Below, piece after piece: positions 1 to 7,694 of a stretch of DNA of 28,857 nucleotides (position 1 is the first letter of the stretch; every line of letters begins with the position of its first letter). Under the pieces are notes generated by a model. The model had not been told where the DNA came from, made no database searches, and saw only the letters and a program-made list of their open reading frames with translations. The position numbers and the translations under genes are program-made. The DNA lies in IMG/VR virus record IMGVR_UViG_3300021375_000119, positions 1-28,857 of that record; one strand, written 5' to 3'. The DNA is from a virus.

Positions 1-630
1 GTTGTGTTTGATAGTGGTTACAAATATATGTATGACAGATATTCTGATGTATATAGATATGTACCATTGAACGGAGACACAGCAGGTTTAGCCGCAAGAA
101 CTGACCTTATTGCAGACGCTTGGTTTTCACCAGCAGGCTTCAATAGAGGTATTGTTAGAGGCGCAGTTAAACTAGCTTTCAATCCAACTAAAACTCAAAG
201 AGACGAACTATACAGAGCAAGAGTTAATCCTATTGCAACGTTCCCTGGACAAGGTACGGTTCTTTTCGGAGATAAAACTGGATTATCCGCTCCAAGTGCT
301 TTTGATAGAATCAACGTAAGAAGATTGTTTATCACTTTAGAGAAGGCGATTGCGACTGCTTCTAAATTCCAACTTTTTGAATTCAATGATGAATTTACAA
401 GAGCGAACTTTAGAAACATTGTAGAACCTTTTTTAAGAGAAGTACAAGGTAGAAGAGGTATCACAGACTTTTTAGTAGTATGTGATGAAACTAATAACAC
501 AGGTGAAGTAGTTGATAGAAATGAATTTATAGCAGAGATTTTTGTAAAACCTGCTAGAAGCATTAACTTCATTACTTTACAATTCATAGCAACAAGAACC
601 GGCGTTTCGTTTGACGAAGTAGCAGGTTAG
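1..630 (+). CDS. 18: Tail sheath protein gp18, C-terminal part (5' end outside window)
   Basis: The reading frame is open from the first base, so this is the 3' portion of a longer gene; the ATG at position 4 is internal. The visible ~209 residues match the conserved C-terminal domain of T4-type contractile sheath proteins: an Asp-Ala-Trp-Phe-Ser-Pro-Ala-Gly-Phe-Asn-Arg-Gly segment, a central FDRINVRRLF stretch, and a final beta-rich part ending in FITLQFIATRTGVSF. Sheath subunits polymerise around the tail tube and contract to drive the tube through the envelope. The tail tube gene follows after 17 nt with a GAGGAG ribosome site, the same 18-19 order as T4. Identity is strong; only the start is missing. 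Confidence 0.93.
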   Translation, partial: VVFDSGYKYMYDRYSDVYRYVPLNGDTAGLAARTDLIADAWFSPAGFNRGIVRGAVKLAFNPTKTQRDELYRARVNPIATFPGQGTVLFGDKTGLSAPSAFDRINVRRLFITLEKAIATASKFQLFEFNDEFTRANFRNIVEPFLREVQGRRGITDFLVVCDETNNTGEVVDRNEFIAEIFVKPARSINFITLQFIATRTGVSFDEVAG

Positions 631-647
631 TAGAGGAGAAATAAAAA

Positions 648-1175
648 ATGGCAAACATTAATGACTTCAAAGCTAAACTTGCAGGCGGCGGCGCAAGAGC
701 CAATCAGTTTAAGGTAACAATGCCTTTTCCTGGTTACGCACAAGTTGGTGGAGAAATAGAAGACCTAGCATTCTTATGTCGTTCAACAACATTACCAGGT
801 ATGACTGTACCTAGTTTTAATGTTCCTTTCAGAGGAAGAGCAATTAAGATAGCTGGAGATAGAACAATTGAAGATTGGTCTGTGACTGCTTATAACGATA
901 CAGATTTCAAATTAAGAAACGCATTTGAAAGATGGTCAAACGGTATTAACAATATGACAGATAGTGAAGGCTTGACAAATCCAGCGGATTATCAAGTTGA
1001 CGCATTTGTTGACCAATTAGATAGAAACGGTGCAACTATTAAGTCATACACTTTAAGAGGTGTATTTCCTACTACGATTGCTCCGATTGAGTTGAGTTAT
1101 GATGAAGCTACAGCGATTGAAGAATTTGCTGTGACTTTGGCGTACCAATACTTTGAAACAAACACTACTACGTAA
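648..1175 (+). CDS. 19: Tail tube protein gp19
   Basis: This 175-aa protein is close in length to T4 gp19 (163 aa) and carries the family pattern: an N-terminal FKAKLAGGGARANQFKV segment, a LAFLCRSTTLPGMTVP motif, and a C-terminal beta strand region (AIEEFAVTLAYQYFE). Tube monomers stack as hexamers to form the DNA-conducting inner tube. The start is set by a GAGGAG ribosome site about 8 nt upstream. It lies between sheath and portal genes, as in T4-like phages. It is followed by a GC-rich hairpin and a late promoter, so it is probably the last gene of the sheath-tube transcript. Confidence 0.93.
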   Translation: MANINDFKAKLAGGGARANQFKVTMPFPGYAQVGGEIEDLAFLCRSTTLPGMTVPSFNVPFRGRAIKIAGDRTIEDWSVTAYNDTDFKLRNAFERWSNGINNMTDSEGLTNPADYQVDAFVDQLDRNGATIKSYTLRGVFPTTIAPIELSYDEATAIEEFAVTLAYQYFETNTTT

Positions 1176-1187
1176 TACTAGTATATT

Positions 1188-1215
1188 AGGAGGGCGGACT
1201 AAAAATCGCCCTCTT
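1188..1215 (+). terminator. Hairpin after tail tube gene
   Basis: A 9-bp stem (AGGAGGGCG at 1188-1196 with CGCCCTCTT at 1207-1215, one G-T pair) encloses a 10-nt loop. It is followed by AAAAC rather than a long T-run, so termination may be partial. It sits 13 nt after the gp19 stop and 8 nt before a late promoter box, and separates the tail transcript from the head-gene transcript. Confidence 0.6.
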
Positions 1216-1223
1216 AAAACTAT

Positions 1224-1231
1224 TATAAATA
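1224..1231 (+). promoter_or_regulatory. T4-type late promoter box TATAAATA (portal gene)
   Basis: An exact match to the T4 late promoter consensus, recognised by RNA polymerase carrying gp55 and activated by the gp45 clamp. It lies 27 nt upstream of the gp20 start, leaving room for a short leader with an AAAGGA ribosome site at 1245-1250. Confidence 0.75.
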
Positions 1232-1258
1232 TAGTAGTATAAACAAAGGAATAATATT

Positions 1259-2767
1259 ATGGCAGATTTATTTGGATTTTCTATCACAAGGCAAAAGAAG
1301 CCACAGGATCCAAAACAAAGCTTTACAACACCACAAGCGGATGACGGAACTCAAACCGTAGCAGCTGGTGGTTATTTTGGTCAGTACCTGGATATGGACG
1401 GTACTGCTAAAAATGAGCAGGATTTAATTAGAAGATATAGAGAAATTGCATTACACCCCGAATGTGATATGGCAATTGAAGACATTATCAATGAAGCTAT
1501 TGTTGCTAATGAACTTAAAGACGCAGTTAAATTGGATTTAAGTGAAGTTAAATACGGGAATGAAATCAAGAAAAAAATAGATACGGAATTTCACGAAGTT
1601 TTAAGGTTGATGAACTTTAATACTAGAGGTCACGACATCTTTAGAAGATGGTATGTTGATGGTAGAGTTTACTATCACAAAGTAATTGATAGAGACGCTC
1701 CTATTAAAGGTATTACAGAGTTAAGATATATTGACCCACGAAAGATTAAAAAGATTAGAGAGATTAGGAAGAAACGTCCAGACGGTCCCACACCTTACGG
1801 ATTGACTGTTGTTGATGAGTTTGAAGAATACTACATCTACAATGAAAAGGGTGTTTCTAACACTACTTCAGGTGGTATAAAAATTGCAAATGACACAATC
1901 GCATTTTGTCCGTCAGGAATAATTGACCAAAACAAAAACTTGGTATTATCTTATTTACATAAGGCAATCAAACCTACTAATCAATTAAGAATGATTGAAG
2001 ACGCTTCTGTTATTTACAGAATCGCAAGAGCACCTGAAAGAAGAATATTTAAGATTGATGTAGGTAATTTACCTAAAGCAAAAGCTGAACAATATCTACG
2101 TGATGTTATGGCAAGATACAGAAATAAACTTGTTTATGACGCACAAACAGGTGAAATCAGAGACGACAGAAACTATATGTCAATGTTGGAAGATTTCTGG
2201 TTGCCGAGTAGAGAAGGTGGTAGAGGTACACAGATTGATACTTTACCAGGTGGGCAGAATTTAGGTGAAACTGCTGACATAGAATATTTTAGAGCGAAAC
2301 TATATCGTTCTTTAAATGTACCTGTAAGTAGATTAGAGTCTTCTTCAGGATTTAATATGGGTCGTTCAACTGAAATTACAAGAGACGAACTAAAGTTTAC
2401 AAAATTTGTACAAAGATTAAGAAAGAAATTTACTGAACTCTTTAACGATATTTTAAGAACTCAATTAGTTTTAAAAGGTGTAATTGCTGAACAAGAATGG
2501 ATGGATTTACGAGATAACATCCAATACAACTTCTTACAAGATGGTCATTTTGCAGAATTAAAAGAGTCAGAAATGTTAATGGAAAGATTGAGACTGGCTG
2601 ATACTATGCGAGACTATGTTGGTAAGTATTATTCGGTTGAGTTTATCAGAAAGAATGTTTTAAGACAAACAGACAGAGAGATAGAAGCAATTGACAAACA
2701 AATTAAAAAAGAAATTGATGACGGTATTATTGCAATGCCCGATACATCAAATAATGGAGAACTATAA
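1259..2767 (+). CDS. 20: Portal vertex protein gp20
   Basis: The 502-aa product is similar in length to T4 gp20 (524 aa) and has portal-family blocks: LIRRYREIALHPECDMAIED near residues 56-75, ELRYIDPRKIKKIREI around 153-168, QLRMIEDASVIYRIARAPER around 242-261, and VPVSRLESSSGFNMGRSTEI around 356-375. Twelve copies form the ring through which DNA enters and leaves the capsid and on which the prohead assembles. It has its own late promoter and AAAGGA ribosome site. Its TAA stop overlaps the next ATG by one base (TAATG), so translation of the prohead core gene is probably coupled to it. Confidence 0.97.
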   Translation: MADLFGFSITRQKKPQDPKQSFTTPQADDGTQTVAAGGYFGQYLDMDGTAKNEQDLIRRYREIALHPECDMAIEDIINEAIVANELKDAVKLDLSEVKYGNEIKKKIDTEFHEVLRLMNFNTRGHDIFRRWYVDGRVYYHKVIDRDAPIKGITELRYIDPRKIKKIREIRKKRPDGPTPYGLTVVDEFEEYYIYNEKGVSNTTSGGIKIANDTIAFCPSGIIDQNKNLVLSYLHKAIKPTNQLRMIEDASVIYRIARAPERRIFKIDVGNLPKAKAEQYLRDVMARYRNKLVYDAQTGEIRDDRNYMSMLEDFWLPSREGGRGTQIDTLPGGQNLGETADIEYFRAKLYRSLNVPVSRLESSSGFNMGRSTEITRDELKFTKFVQRLRKKFTELFNDILRTQLVLKGVIAEQEWMDLRDNIQYNFLQDGHFAELKESEMLMERLRLADTMRDYVGKYYSVEFIRKNVLRQTDREIEAIDKQIKKEIDDGIIAMPDTSNNGEL

Positions 2768-3093
2768 TGACAAATAAAATACAAGATTTTGTGGACAAGT
2801 TAGCTAATGGCGATAATGCAGGTGCTGGTGAGGCATTTAAAGACGCATTAAGAGACAAAGTTGCTACATCACTTGATACACAAAGACAAGACATAGCTAG
2901 TAAAATATTTAATGGAGTACCTGAAGCAGAACCTCATAGCGACCCTAAACCGGCCGTGACTGAGCCTAGTGATGAAACTGGTCAAATGATGGACACACAA
3001 GGTAATGAGATTACTTTTGAACCAAATGGTAATGAACAACCTACACCTGAATCAGAGGTTCCAAGTGCAGAGAGTCAGCCAGTTAATCAATAA
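2767..3093 (+). CDS. 67: Prohead core protein, gp67-like
   Basis: A 108-aa acidic protein immediately after portal, the position of gene 67 in T4. The first ~50 residues are helical with the pattern (IQDFVDKLANGD, EAFKDALRDKVATSL) typical of gp67-like N-termini. The second half is a low-complexity, Pro/Glu/Ser-rich acidic tail. T4 gp67 (80 aa, also acidic) is part of the internal prohead scaffold and is processed by the gp21 protease. Identification rests on position, acidity and the N-terminal pattern. The start overlaps the gp20 stop (TAATG). The 3' end overlaps the next gene by 29 nt in the +1 frame. Confidence 0.62.
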   Translation: MTNKIQDFVDKLANGDNAGAGEAFKDALRDKVATSLDTQRQDIASKIFNGVPEAEPHSDPKPAVTEPSDETGQMMDTQGNEITFEPNGNEQPTPESEVPSAESQPVNQ

Positions 3094-3292
3094 AGCACCT
3101 GTTGATACAGTTGCTTACAATGAATTGCCACCACGTCAAAAAGATGTGGTGAATGATTTTTATAACCAAGTTGATTATGATACAGATGATGTTGTCAAGG
3201 AAGTTGAAACAACAATTGATAACGTTGCTGTTAAGCACAAAGTAAATACAGATGTAATTTATGATTACATTGATAAGGAATTAGGAGTATAA
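3065..3292 (+). CDS. Small prohead-core-like protein (gp68 position), GTG start
   Basis: I place the start at GTG 3065 because it has an AGAGG ribosome site (3054-3058) with a 6-nt gap, whereas the in-frame ATGs at 3005, 3026 and 3032 lack one. This gives a 75-aa mostly helical, acidic protein (LPPRQKDVVNDFYNQVDYDT, then VVKEVETTIDNVAVKHKV, ending YDYIDKELGV). It lies where T4 has gene 68, a prohead core protein, but T4 gp68 is longer (141 aa) and I see no firm sequence signature. It overlaps the preceding gene by 29 nt in another frame. A +1 frameshift joining the two frames is an alternative reading. Confidence 0.6.
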   Translation: MQRVSQLINKAPVDTVAYNELPPRQKDVVNDFYNQVDYDTDDVVKEVETTIDNVAVKHKVNTDVIYDYIDKELGV

Positions 3293-3293
3293 G

Positions 3294-3530
3294 ATGGCGT
3301 GGGTTACAGTACCAGGTTCAAACAGTTTATGGCAATATGAAAATTCTGCTACGGCAGCTAATACATATCCAGATTCGGCTGACGGTGCAAACTCAACTGT
3401 ATCAGGTGGTGTAAGAACACACACAAGACCAGGAACTAACGCTGTCACAAAAGTTTATATGAGAACAAGAAAGACCGGTGAAACAGTAGAACGTGGTGAA
3501 CTTTCTAAAACTTATTATGATGGACAGTAA
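3294..3530 (+). CDS. Unrecognised small protein in head module
   Basis: A 78-aa protein I do not recognise. It begins MAWVTVPGSNSLWQYENSAT, is rich in Thr, Ser, Asn and Gly, and has a basic segment (KVYMRTRKTGETVERGELSK) followed by a C-terminal YYDGQ. No membrane segment or signal peptide is visible. A GGAG ribosome site lies just upstream, one base after the previous stop codon, and the TAA stop overlaps the next ATG (TAATG). Its place between prohead core and protease genes suggests a small virion or assembly protein expressed late; that is inference from position only. Confidence 0.75.
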   Translation: MAWVTVPGSNSLWQYENSATAANTYPDSADGANSTVSGGVRTHTRPGTNAVTKVYMRTRKTGETVERGELSKTYYDGQ

Positions 3531-3919
3531 TGACAGTTTCTTGGTTTAAGAATGATATAAAGTCTGATTCGATTGTACATACAGTAGATGATAATTTTAA
3601 AGTTATCACAAATGTAAAAGGCAATCAAAATGAAGAAATGGTTGTAGTTGATGTTTCAAAATTAAAAAACGCAACAAGTCAACCTAAAATTAGTATTGCA
3701 GGAATTAACTTTGAAGTATTTGGAACAGGTGAATTAAAATTATTATTAGGAGAAACTGAAATGGTTACTATCAAAGGTAGAGGAAATTATGGGTTAAAAC
3801 CAACTGAAAAAAAGTTGGTCAATAATGCAGAGGAAAATGTAAAAATAAAATCTGATTCTAATGTACCTAAATTTAATGTTAGTTTAGAGTGTCACAAAGA
3901 ATCAGGATTTGAGGTATAA
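3530..3919 (+). CDS. Unrecognised beta-rich protein in head module
   Basis: A 129-aa protein without a family signature that I recognise. Alternating hydrophobic/polar stretches (EEMVVVDVSKL, KISIAGINFEVFGTGELKLLL, MVTIKGRGNYGL) suggest a beta-sandwich. No signal peptide, membrane helix or catalytic motif is visible. The start codon overlaps the previous stop (TAATG) and the next gene begins 2 nt after its stop, so it belongs to a translationally linked block of three. A capsid decoration or other minor virion protein is a reasonable guess but unsupported by sequence. Confidence 0.78.
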   Translation: MTVSWFKNDIKSDSIVHTVDDNFKVITNVKGNQNEEMVVVDVSKLKNATSQPKISIAGINFEVFGTGELKLLLGETEMVTIKGRGNYGLKPTEKKLVNNAEENVKIKSDSNVPKFNVSLECHKESGFEV

Positions 3920-3921
3920 AA

Positions 3922-4314
3922 ATGGCAGATACGGTAACAACAAAAACAATTACAGATACGCAAGGTGTAAAATACGTTGCGAAACTAACAAACTTTTCAG
4001 ACGGCACAGGCGAGAGTTTAGTTAAAAAAATTGACGCTTCAGAATTAACTTTTATGACCGAAGATGGTGCTAGAAAGATTGCCAAGATATGGTATTCTAT
4101 CAATGTATCTGATACTAAATCGGCAGTTGAATTAGTATGGGACGGAGAAACTAATTCTACAGCAGCCATTTTAAGTGGAAACGGTTATTGGGATTTGAGA
4201 ACAGCAGGTAATGAGATTATCAATGACTCTACAACACCTACTGGAGACTTACTATTATCAACTAAAAATTTCGCTATAGGTGACAACTATACGATTATTG
4301 TTGAGTTTAGGTAA
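3922..4314 (+). CDS. Unrecognised beta-rich protein, possible minor virion protein
   Basis: A 130-aa protein with many beta-prone segments (TKTITDTQGVKYVAKLTNFS, KIWYSINVSD, AVELVWDGE, NYTIIVEFR at the C-terminus). It is similar in size and fold prediction to the preceding gene and may be its functional partner. No motif identifies it. Only 2 nt separate the two genes. The gene ends just before the late promoter at 4322, so this closes the 20-67-68-small-gene transcript. Phage proteins with this look are often surface-exposed, but that remains inference. Confidence 0.78.
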   Translation: MADTVTTKTITDTQGVKYVAKLTNFSDGTGESLVKKIDASELTFMTEDGARKIAKIWYSINVSDTKSAVELVWDGETNSTAAILSGNGYWDLRTAGNEIINDSTTPTGDLLLSTKNFAIGDNYTIIVEFR

Positions 4315-4321
4315 AATTCCT

Positions 4322-4329
4322 TATAAATA
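4322..4329 (+). promoter_or_regulatory. T4-type late promoter box TATAAATA (prohead protease gene)
   Basis: Exact consensus late box 21 nt upstream of the gp21 start, inside a 36-nt gap between genes. A purine-rich GAGAGAGA ribosome site follows. Confidence 0.75.
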
Positions 4330-4350
4330 TATAACAAAGAGAGAGATTAA

Positions 4351-4995
4351 ATGAAACTAATATCGGAAGAAATTTCTTCAGCAGAATATATTGTAGAAGA
4401 AACAAACGGAAAAAAAGATTACAAGATACGTGGTGTATTTTTGCAGTCTGATATTAAGAATAGAAACGGTAGAATTTATGAGAATGCTATCCTTTCTAAT
4501 GAAGTTAATCGTTATAACAGAGAATTTATCCAGAAAAATCGTGCATTTGGTGAGTTAGGACATCCTGACGGACCAACAGTCAATTTAGAGAGAGTGTCAC
4601 ATATGATTACTGCTCTAACTCCAGACGGCAAGAATTTTATGGGTGAAGCCAAGATTATGAACACACCTTACGGTAAGATTGTAAAAGGTCTTATTGATGA
4701 AGGCGCTCAATTAGGAGTATCTTCAAGAGGTATGGGTTCCTTGGTGACTAAAGGCGGTGCTAATTATGTGGGTAAAGACTTCTATTTAGCAACGGCGGCT
4801 GACATTGTTGCAGACCCCAGCGCTCCAGACGCTTTCGTAGAAGGCATTATGGAGAATAAAGAGTGGATATGGGACAACGGTCAGATTAAAGCACAAGATA
4901 TTGAAGAATATAAGAAGTATATTGAGAAGGCAAAATCAATCCAATTAGCAGAAGCTAAGGCGGAAGTGTTTAAAACCTTTCTTAAAAAGCTTTAA
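4351..4995 (+). CDS. 21: Prohead core protease gp21
   Basis: A 214-aa protein matching T4 gp21 (212 aa), a serine protease that matures the prohead by cutting scaffold and shell proteins after Glu. Family landmarks visible here: NRNGRIYENAIL (residues 37-48), GELGHPDG with the likely catalytic His71, GVSSRGMGSL with the nucleophile serine (Ser124 or Ser125), and DIVADPSAPDAFV around Asp155. Late promoter upstream; scaffold and major capsid genes, its substrates, follow directly. Assignment of the exact catalytic residues is by family pattern, not alignment. Confidence 0.93.
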   Translation: MKLISEEISSAEYIVEETNGKKDYKIRGVFLQSDIKNRNGRIYENAILSNEVNRYNREFIQKNRAFGELGHPDGPTVNLERVSHMITALTPDGKNFMGEAKIMNTPYGKIVKGLIDEGAQLGVSSRGMGSLVTKGGANYVGKDFYLATAADIVADPSAPDAFVEGIMENKEWIWDNGQIKAQDIEEYKKYIEKAKSIQLAEAKAEVFKTFLKKL

Positions 4996-4998
4996 TAT

Positions 4999-5006
4999 TA
5001 TAAATA
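4999..5006 (+). promoter_or_regulatory. T4-type late promoter box TATAAATA (scaffold and capsid genes)
   Basis: Exact late consensus 58 nt upstream of the scaffold start. It begins only 4 nt after the protease stop codon and leaves a leader of about 50 nt that contains a perfect palindrome. Confidence 0.75.
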
Positions 5007-5018
5007 TCTACTAGAGAA

Positions 5019-5038
5019 TAAAATAAACGTTTATTTTA
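5019..5038. repeat. Perfect 20-nt palindrome in the scaffold-gene leader
   Basis: TAAAATAAAC is followed directly by its reverse complement GTTTATTTTA. It lies between the late promoter at 4999 and the ribosome site of gene 22 (AAGGAG at 5050-5055). It could be a protein-binding site on DNA or a weak RNA hairpin in the leader. AT-rich composition makes partial palindromes common, but a perfect 20-mer is less so. Confidence 0.6.
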
Positions 5039-5064
5039 CAATTAAGAATAAGGAGATTTCTAAA

Positions 5065-6234
5065 ATGGCCGAGACAGAAAACAAGTCAGAAGCGTTGGAA
5101 AAATCAGCGGTTGCTGAAGCGAGTGTAAATACACAAGCTGACGCTCCGAAAAAGAATGCTGTAGCGGCTGAACCTTCAAAACTATCTAATAGTGCTGAAG
5201 ATTTAGGTCCAGCGGTTGTTAAACCAACAGACAGCAATCCTGACGCAACAAAGAAAACTAAACAAGTTTCTGGTGACCCTCAACAAAAAAGTCAAGGTAG
5301 TGCAGACGCAATGCCAAAACTTAAAGAAGAGGAAGTAGAAGCTGAAGGTTCAGAAATCAAAGAAGGCGAAATGCCTAAAGCAGCTTTAGACGCTCTTGCT
5401 AAGTCGAAAGACAAAAAAGAAAAGTCTGAGGAAGCTGACGCTAAAGACAAAGAGAAGAAAGACGAAACAATGATGAAGGCTTCTTATAAAAAAGAAGAGA
5501 TTGATGTTTCAGACCACGTTGAAGCTCTTGTTAACGGCGAAAATGATTTATCTGAAGATTTTAAAAACAAAGCTGCAACTATTTTTGAAACAGCAATCAA
5601 GTCAAAAGTGACTGAAATTGCAGAATCAATGGAAGCAGATTACAACACGAAATTAGAGCAAGAAAGTGTAAAAGCAAAAGATGAGTTAACTGAAAAAGTT
5701 GATTCGTACTTGTCTTACGTTGTTGAAGAGTGGATGAAAGAAAACGAAATCGCTCTTGAACGAGGTATTAAAGGCGAGATTGCTGAAGACTTTATCTCTG
5801 GTCTTAAAAAACTTTTCGCTGAACATTATATTGATGTTCCAGATGAGAAGTATGATGTTTTAGAAGCGCAAGCAGCTAAAATTGAGACTTTAGAGTCAAA
5901 GTTAAACGAGCAAATTGAAAAGAATGTAGAGTTAAAATCTGAAAATGCAGATAAGACTAGAGGCGAATTAATGTCTGAAGTTTCATCTGATTTAGCTGAC
6001 ACTCAAAAAGAAAAATTTGCTAAACTTGCCGAAGAAATTGAATACTCAACAGCAGAAGATTTTAAGAAGAAGTGTGAAACTATTAAAGAATCATACTTTG
6101 GACAAAAAGCAAAAGCTGATGAGAGTTTAGATGATGTGGCGGCTGGCGATGAACTTTCTAACGAAGATTTATCGAAAGCTATGGCTGCTTATACTGCCGC
6201 TATTAGCAAAACAAAAGATATTAAAATATCTTAA
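5065..6234 (+). CDS. 22: Prohead scaffold protein gp22
   Basis: A 389-aa, highly charged (Lys/Glu/Ala-rich) protein between protease and capsid genes. The first ~150 residues are low-complexity, with many KKE and KSK runs. From about residue 155 it follows the gp22 core pattern: VSDHVEALVNGENDLSEDFK, KNKAATIFETAIKSKVTEI, then long coiled-coil segments (EAQAAKIETLESKLNEQIEK) and LADTQKEKFAKLAEEIEYS near 315-335. T4 gp22 is 269 aa, so the disordered N-terminal region is an extension. The scaffold fills the prohead and is digested by gp21. Late promoter and palindrome upstream. Confidence 0.92.
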   Translation: MAETENKSEALEKSAVAEASVNTQADAPKKNAVAAEPSKLSNSAEDLGPAVVKPTDSNPDATKKTKQVSGDPQQKSQGSADAMPKLKEEEVEAEGSEIKEGEMPKAALDALAKSKDKKEKSEEADAKDKEKKDETMMKASYKKEEIDVSDHVEALVNGENDLSEDFKNKAATIFETAIKSKVTEIAESMEADYNTKLEQESVKAKDELTEKVDSYLSYVVEEWMKENEIALERGIKGEIAEDFISGLKKLFAEHYIDVPDEKYDVLEAQAAKIETLESKLNEQIEKNVELKSENADKTRGELMSEVSSDLADTQKEKFAKLAEEIEYSTAEDFKKKCETIKESYFGQKAKADESLDDVAAGDELSNEDLSKAMAAYTAAISKTKDIKIS

Positions 6235-6257
6235 TCAAGGAAAAGGGAGAAAAAATA

Positions 6258-7595
6258 ATGTACTTATCCGAAACTCACGAAAAAAAATGGCAGCCAGTCC
6301 TTGAGCATCCTGATTTACCAAAAATCACGGATTCTTATAGACGTGCCGTCACCTCTGTTATCTTGGAAAACCAAGAAAGAGCTGCTAAGGAAGACAATGC
6401 GTTCTTATCTGAAGCTGCACCAACGAACTCAACAGGTTCAGCAGTATCTAACTGGGATCCAATCCTAATTAGTTTAGTAAGAAGAGCAATGCCTAACCTT
6501 ATCGCTTACGATATCGCAGGTGTTCAACCTATGACCGGTCCAACTGGTCTTATCTTTGCTATGAGAAGCAGATACACTTCACAAACTGGTCAAGAAGCTA
6601 TGTTTGACGAAGCTGATACTGATTTCTCTGGTAGAAATGCTGCCGGTTCAAGCGTAGATGGTTATTCAACTACTGCTAATGCTGGTACTAATCCAAGTGT
6701 GCTTAACGATGGTTCACCAGGTACTTACACAACAGGTACTGCTATGACTACAGCTGCGGCTGAAGCATTAGGTGACGCTAGCGGAAACGCATTTGCTGAA
6801 ATGGCATTCTCAATTGAGAAATCAACTGTGACTGCTAAATCAAGAGCTCTTAAAGCTGAATACACTATGGAACTTGCTCAAGACTTAAAAGCAATCCACG
6901 GTTTAGACGCTGAAACAGAGTTAGCAAACATCTTATCTGCTGAAATCTTAGCTGAAATCAATAGAGAAGTAGTTAGAACTGTGTACATCAATGCTGAAAA
7001 AGGCGCTGCTGTAAACACTACAACTGCTGGTATCTTTGATTTAGATACTGACTCAAATGGTAGATGGTCTGTTGAGAGATTCAAAGGTCTTATGTTCCAA
7101 TTGGAAAGAGACGCAAACAGAATCGCTCAGAGAACAAGAAGAGGAAAAGGAAATATGATTATCTGTTCTTCAGATGTCGCTTCTGCTCTTCAAATGGCTG
7201 GTGTATTAGACTATACTCCTGCTCTTAACAACAATCTAAACGTTGACGATACTGGTAATACTTTTGCTGGTGTTCTTAACGGAAGATACAAAGTGTACAT
7301 TGACCCGTATAGTGCAAACTCTTCGGCGAAACAATACTACGTAGTTGGTTATAAAGGTACTTCACCTTATGACGCAGGTATGTTCTACTGTCCTTATGTG
7401 CCACTTCAAATGGTTAGAGCAGTTGGTCAGGATACTTTCCAACCGAAAATTGGTTTTAAAACTAGATACGGTCTAGTAGCGAACCCATTTGCCGAAACTG
7501 GTGCAATTTCAGGTGCTGCTACAGCAGTAAATGACGCTGGTTCAGCAAACTCAAACAGATACTACCAAAAAGTACAAGTTGCAAACTTAATGTAA
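6258..7595 (+). CDS. 23: Major capsid protein gp23
   Basis: A 445-aa HK97-fold major capsid protein of the T4 type (T4 gp23 is 521 aa). Recognisable blocks: VSNWDPILISLVRRAMPNLI (residues ~63-82), DIAGVQPMTGPTGLIFAMRS (~86-105), ALKAEYTMELAQDLKAIHGL (~197-216), GNMIICSSDVASAL (~297-310), and VGQDTFQPKIGFKTRYGL near the C-terminus. LSE|A at residues 50-53 fits the gp21 cleavage consensus (hydrophobic-x-Glu before Ala), so maturation after Glu52 is predicted. A GGGAG ribosome site precedes the start, and the gene is followed by the strongest terminator in the window, as expected for a very highly expressed gene. Confidence 0.97.
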   Translation: MYLSETHEKKWQPVLEHPDLPKITDSYRRAVTSVILENQERAAKEDNAFLSEAAPTNSTGSAVSNWDPILISLVRRAMPNLIAYDIAGVQPMTGPTGLIFAMRSRYTSQTGQEAMFDEADTDFSGRNAAGSSVDGYSTTANAGTNPSVLNDGSPGTYTTGTAMTTAAAEALGDASGNAFAEMAFSIEKSTVTAKSRALKAEYTMELAQDLKAIHGLDAETELANILSAEILAEINREVVRTVYINAEKGAAVNTTTAGIFDLDTDSNGRWSVERFKGLMFQLERDANRIAQRTRRGKGNMIICSSDVASALQMAGVLDYTPALNNNLNVDDTGNTFAGVLNGRYKVYIDPYSANSSAKQYYVVGYKGTSPYDAGMFYCPYVPLQMVRAVGQDTFQPKIGFKTRYGLVANPFAETGAISGAATAVNDAGSANSNRYYQKVQVANLM

Positions 7596-7601
7596 TTTTA
7601 C

Positions 7602-7649
7602 TTAAAAGTAGAACTTTTAAAAGGGCGGCTTTATGTCGCCCTTTTTTTT
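7602..7649 (+). terminator. Double hairpin and T-run terminator after the capsid gene
   Basis: First a near-perfect AT hairpin (TTAAAAGT, loop AGA, ACTTTTAA, 7602-7620). Then a GC-rich stem (AAAAGGGCG at 7619-7627 with CGCCCTTTT from 7637) runs into eight Ts. This is the only textbook intrinsic terminator in the window and insulates the capsid gene from downstream genes. The two stems share bases 7619-7620, so they are mutually exclusive at the junction. Confidence 0.88.
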
Positions 7650-7694
7650 GGCCTAAAAAACGCCTAAATAATAATACACTATAAAAAAGGACTT

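Noticed and set aside
3005-3064. ATG 3005 as start of the small gene after gp67
   Set aside because: No ribosome site, and the extra N-terminal residues are just the out-of-frame reading of the gp67-like gene.
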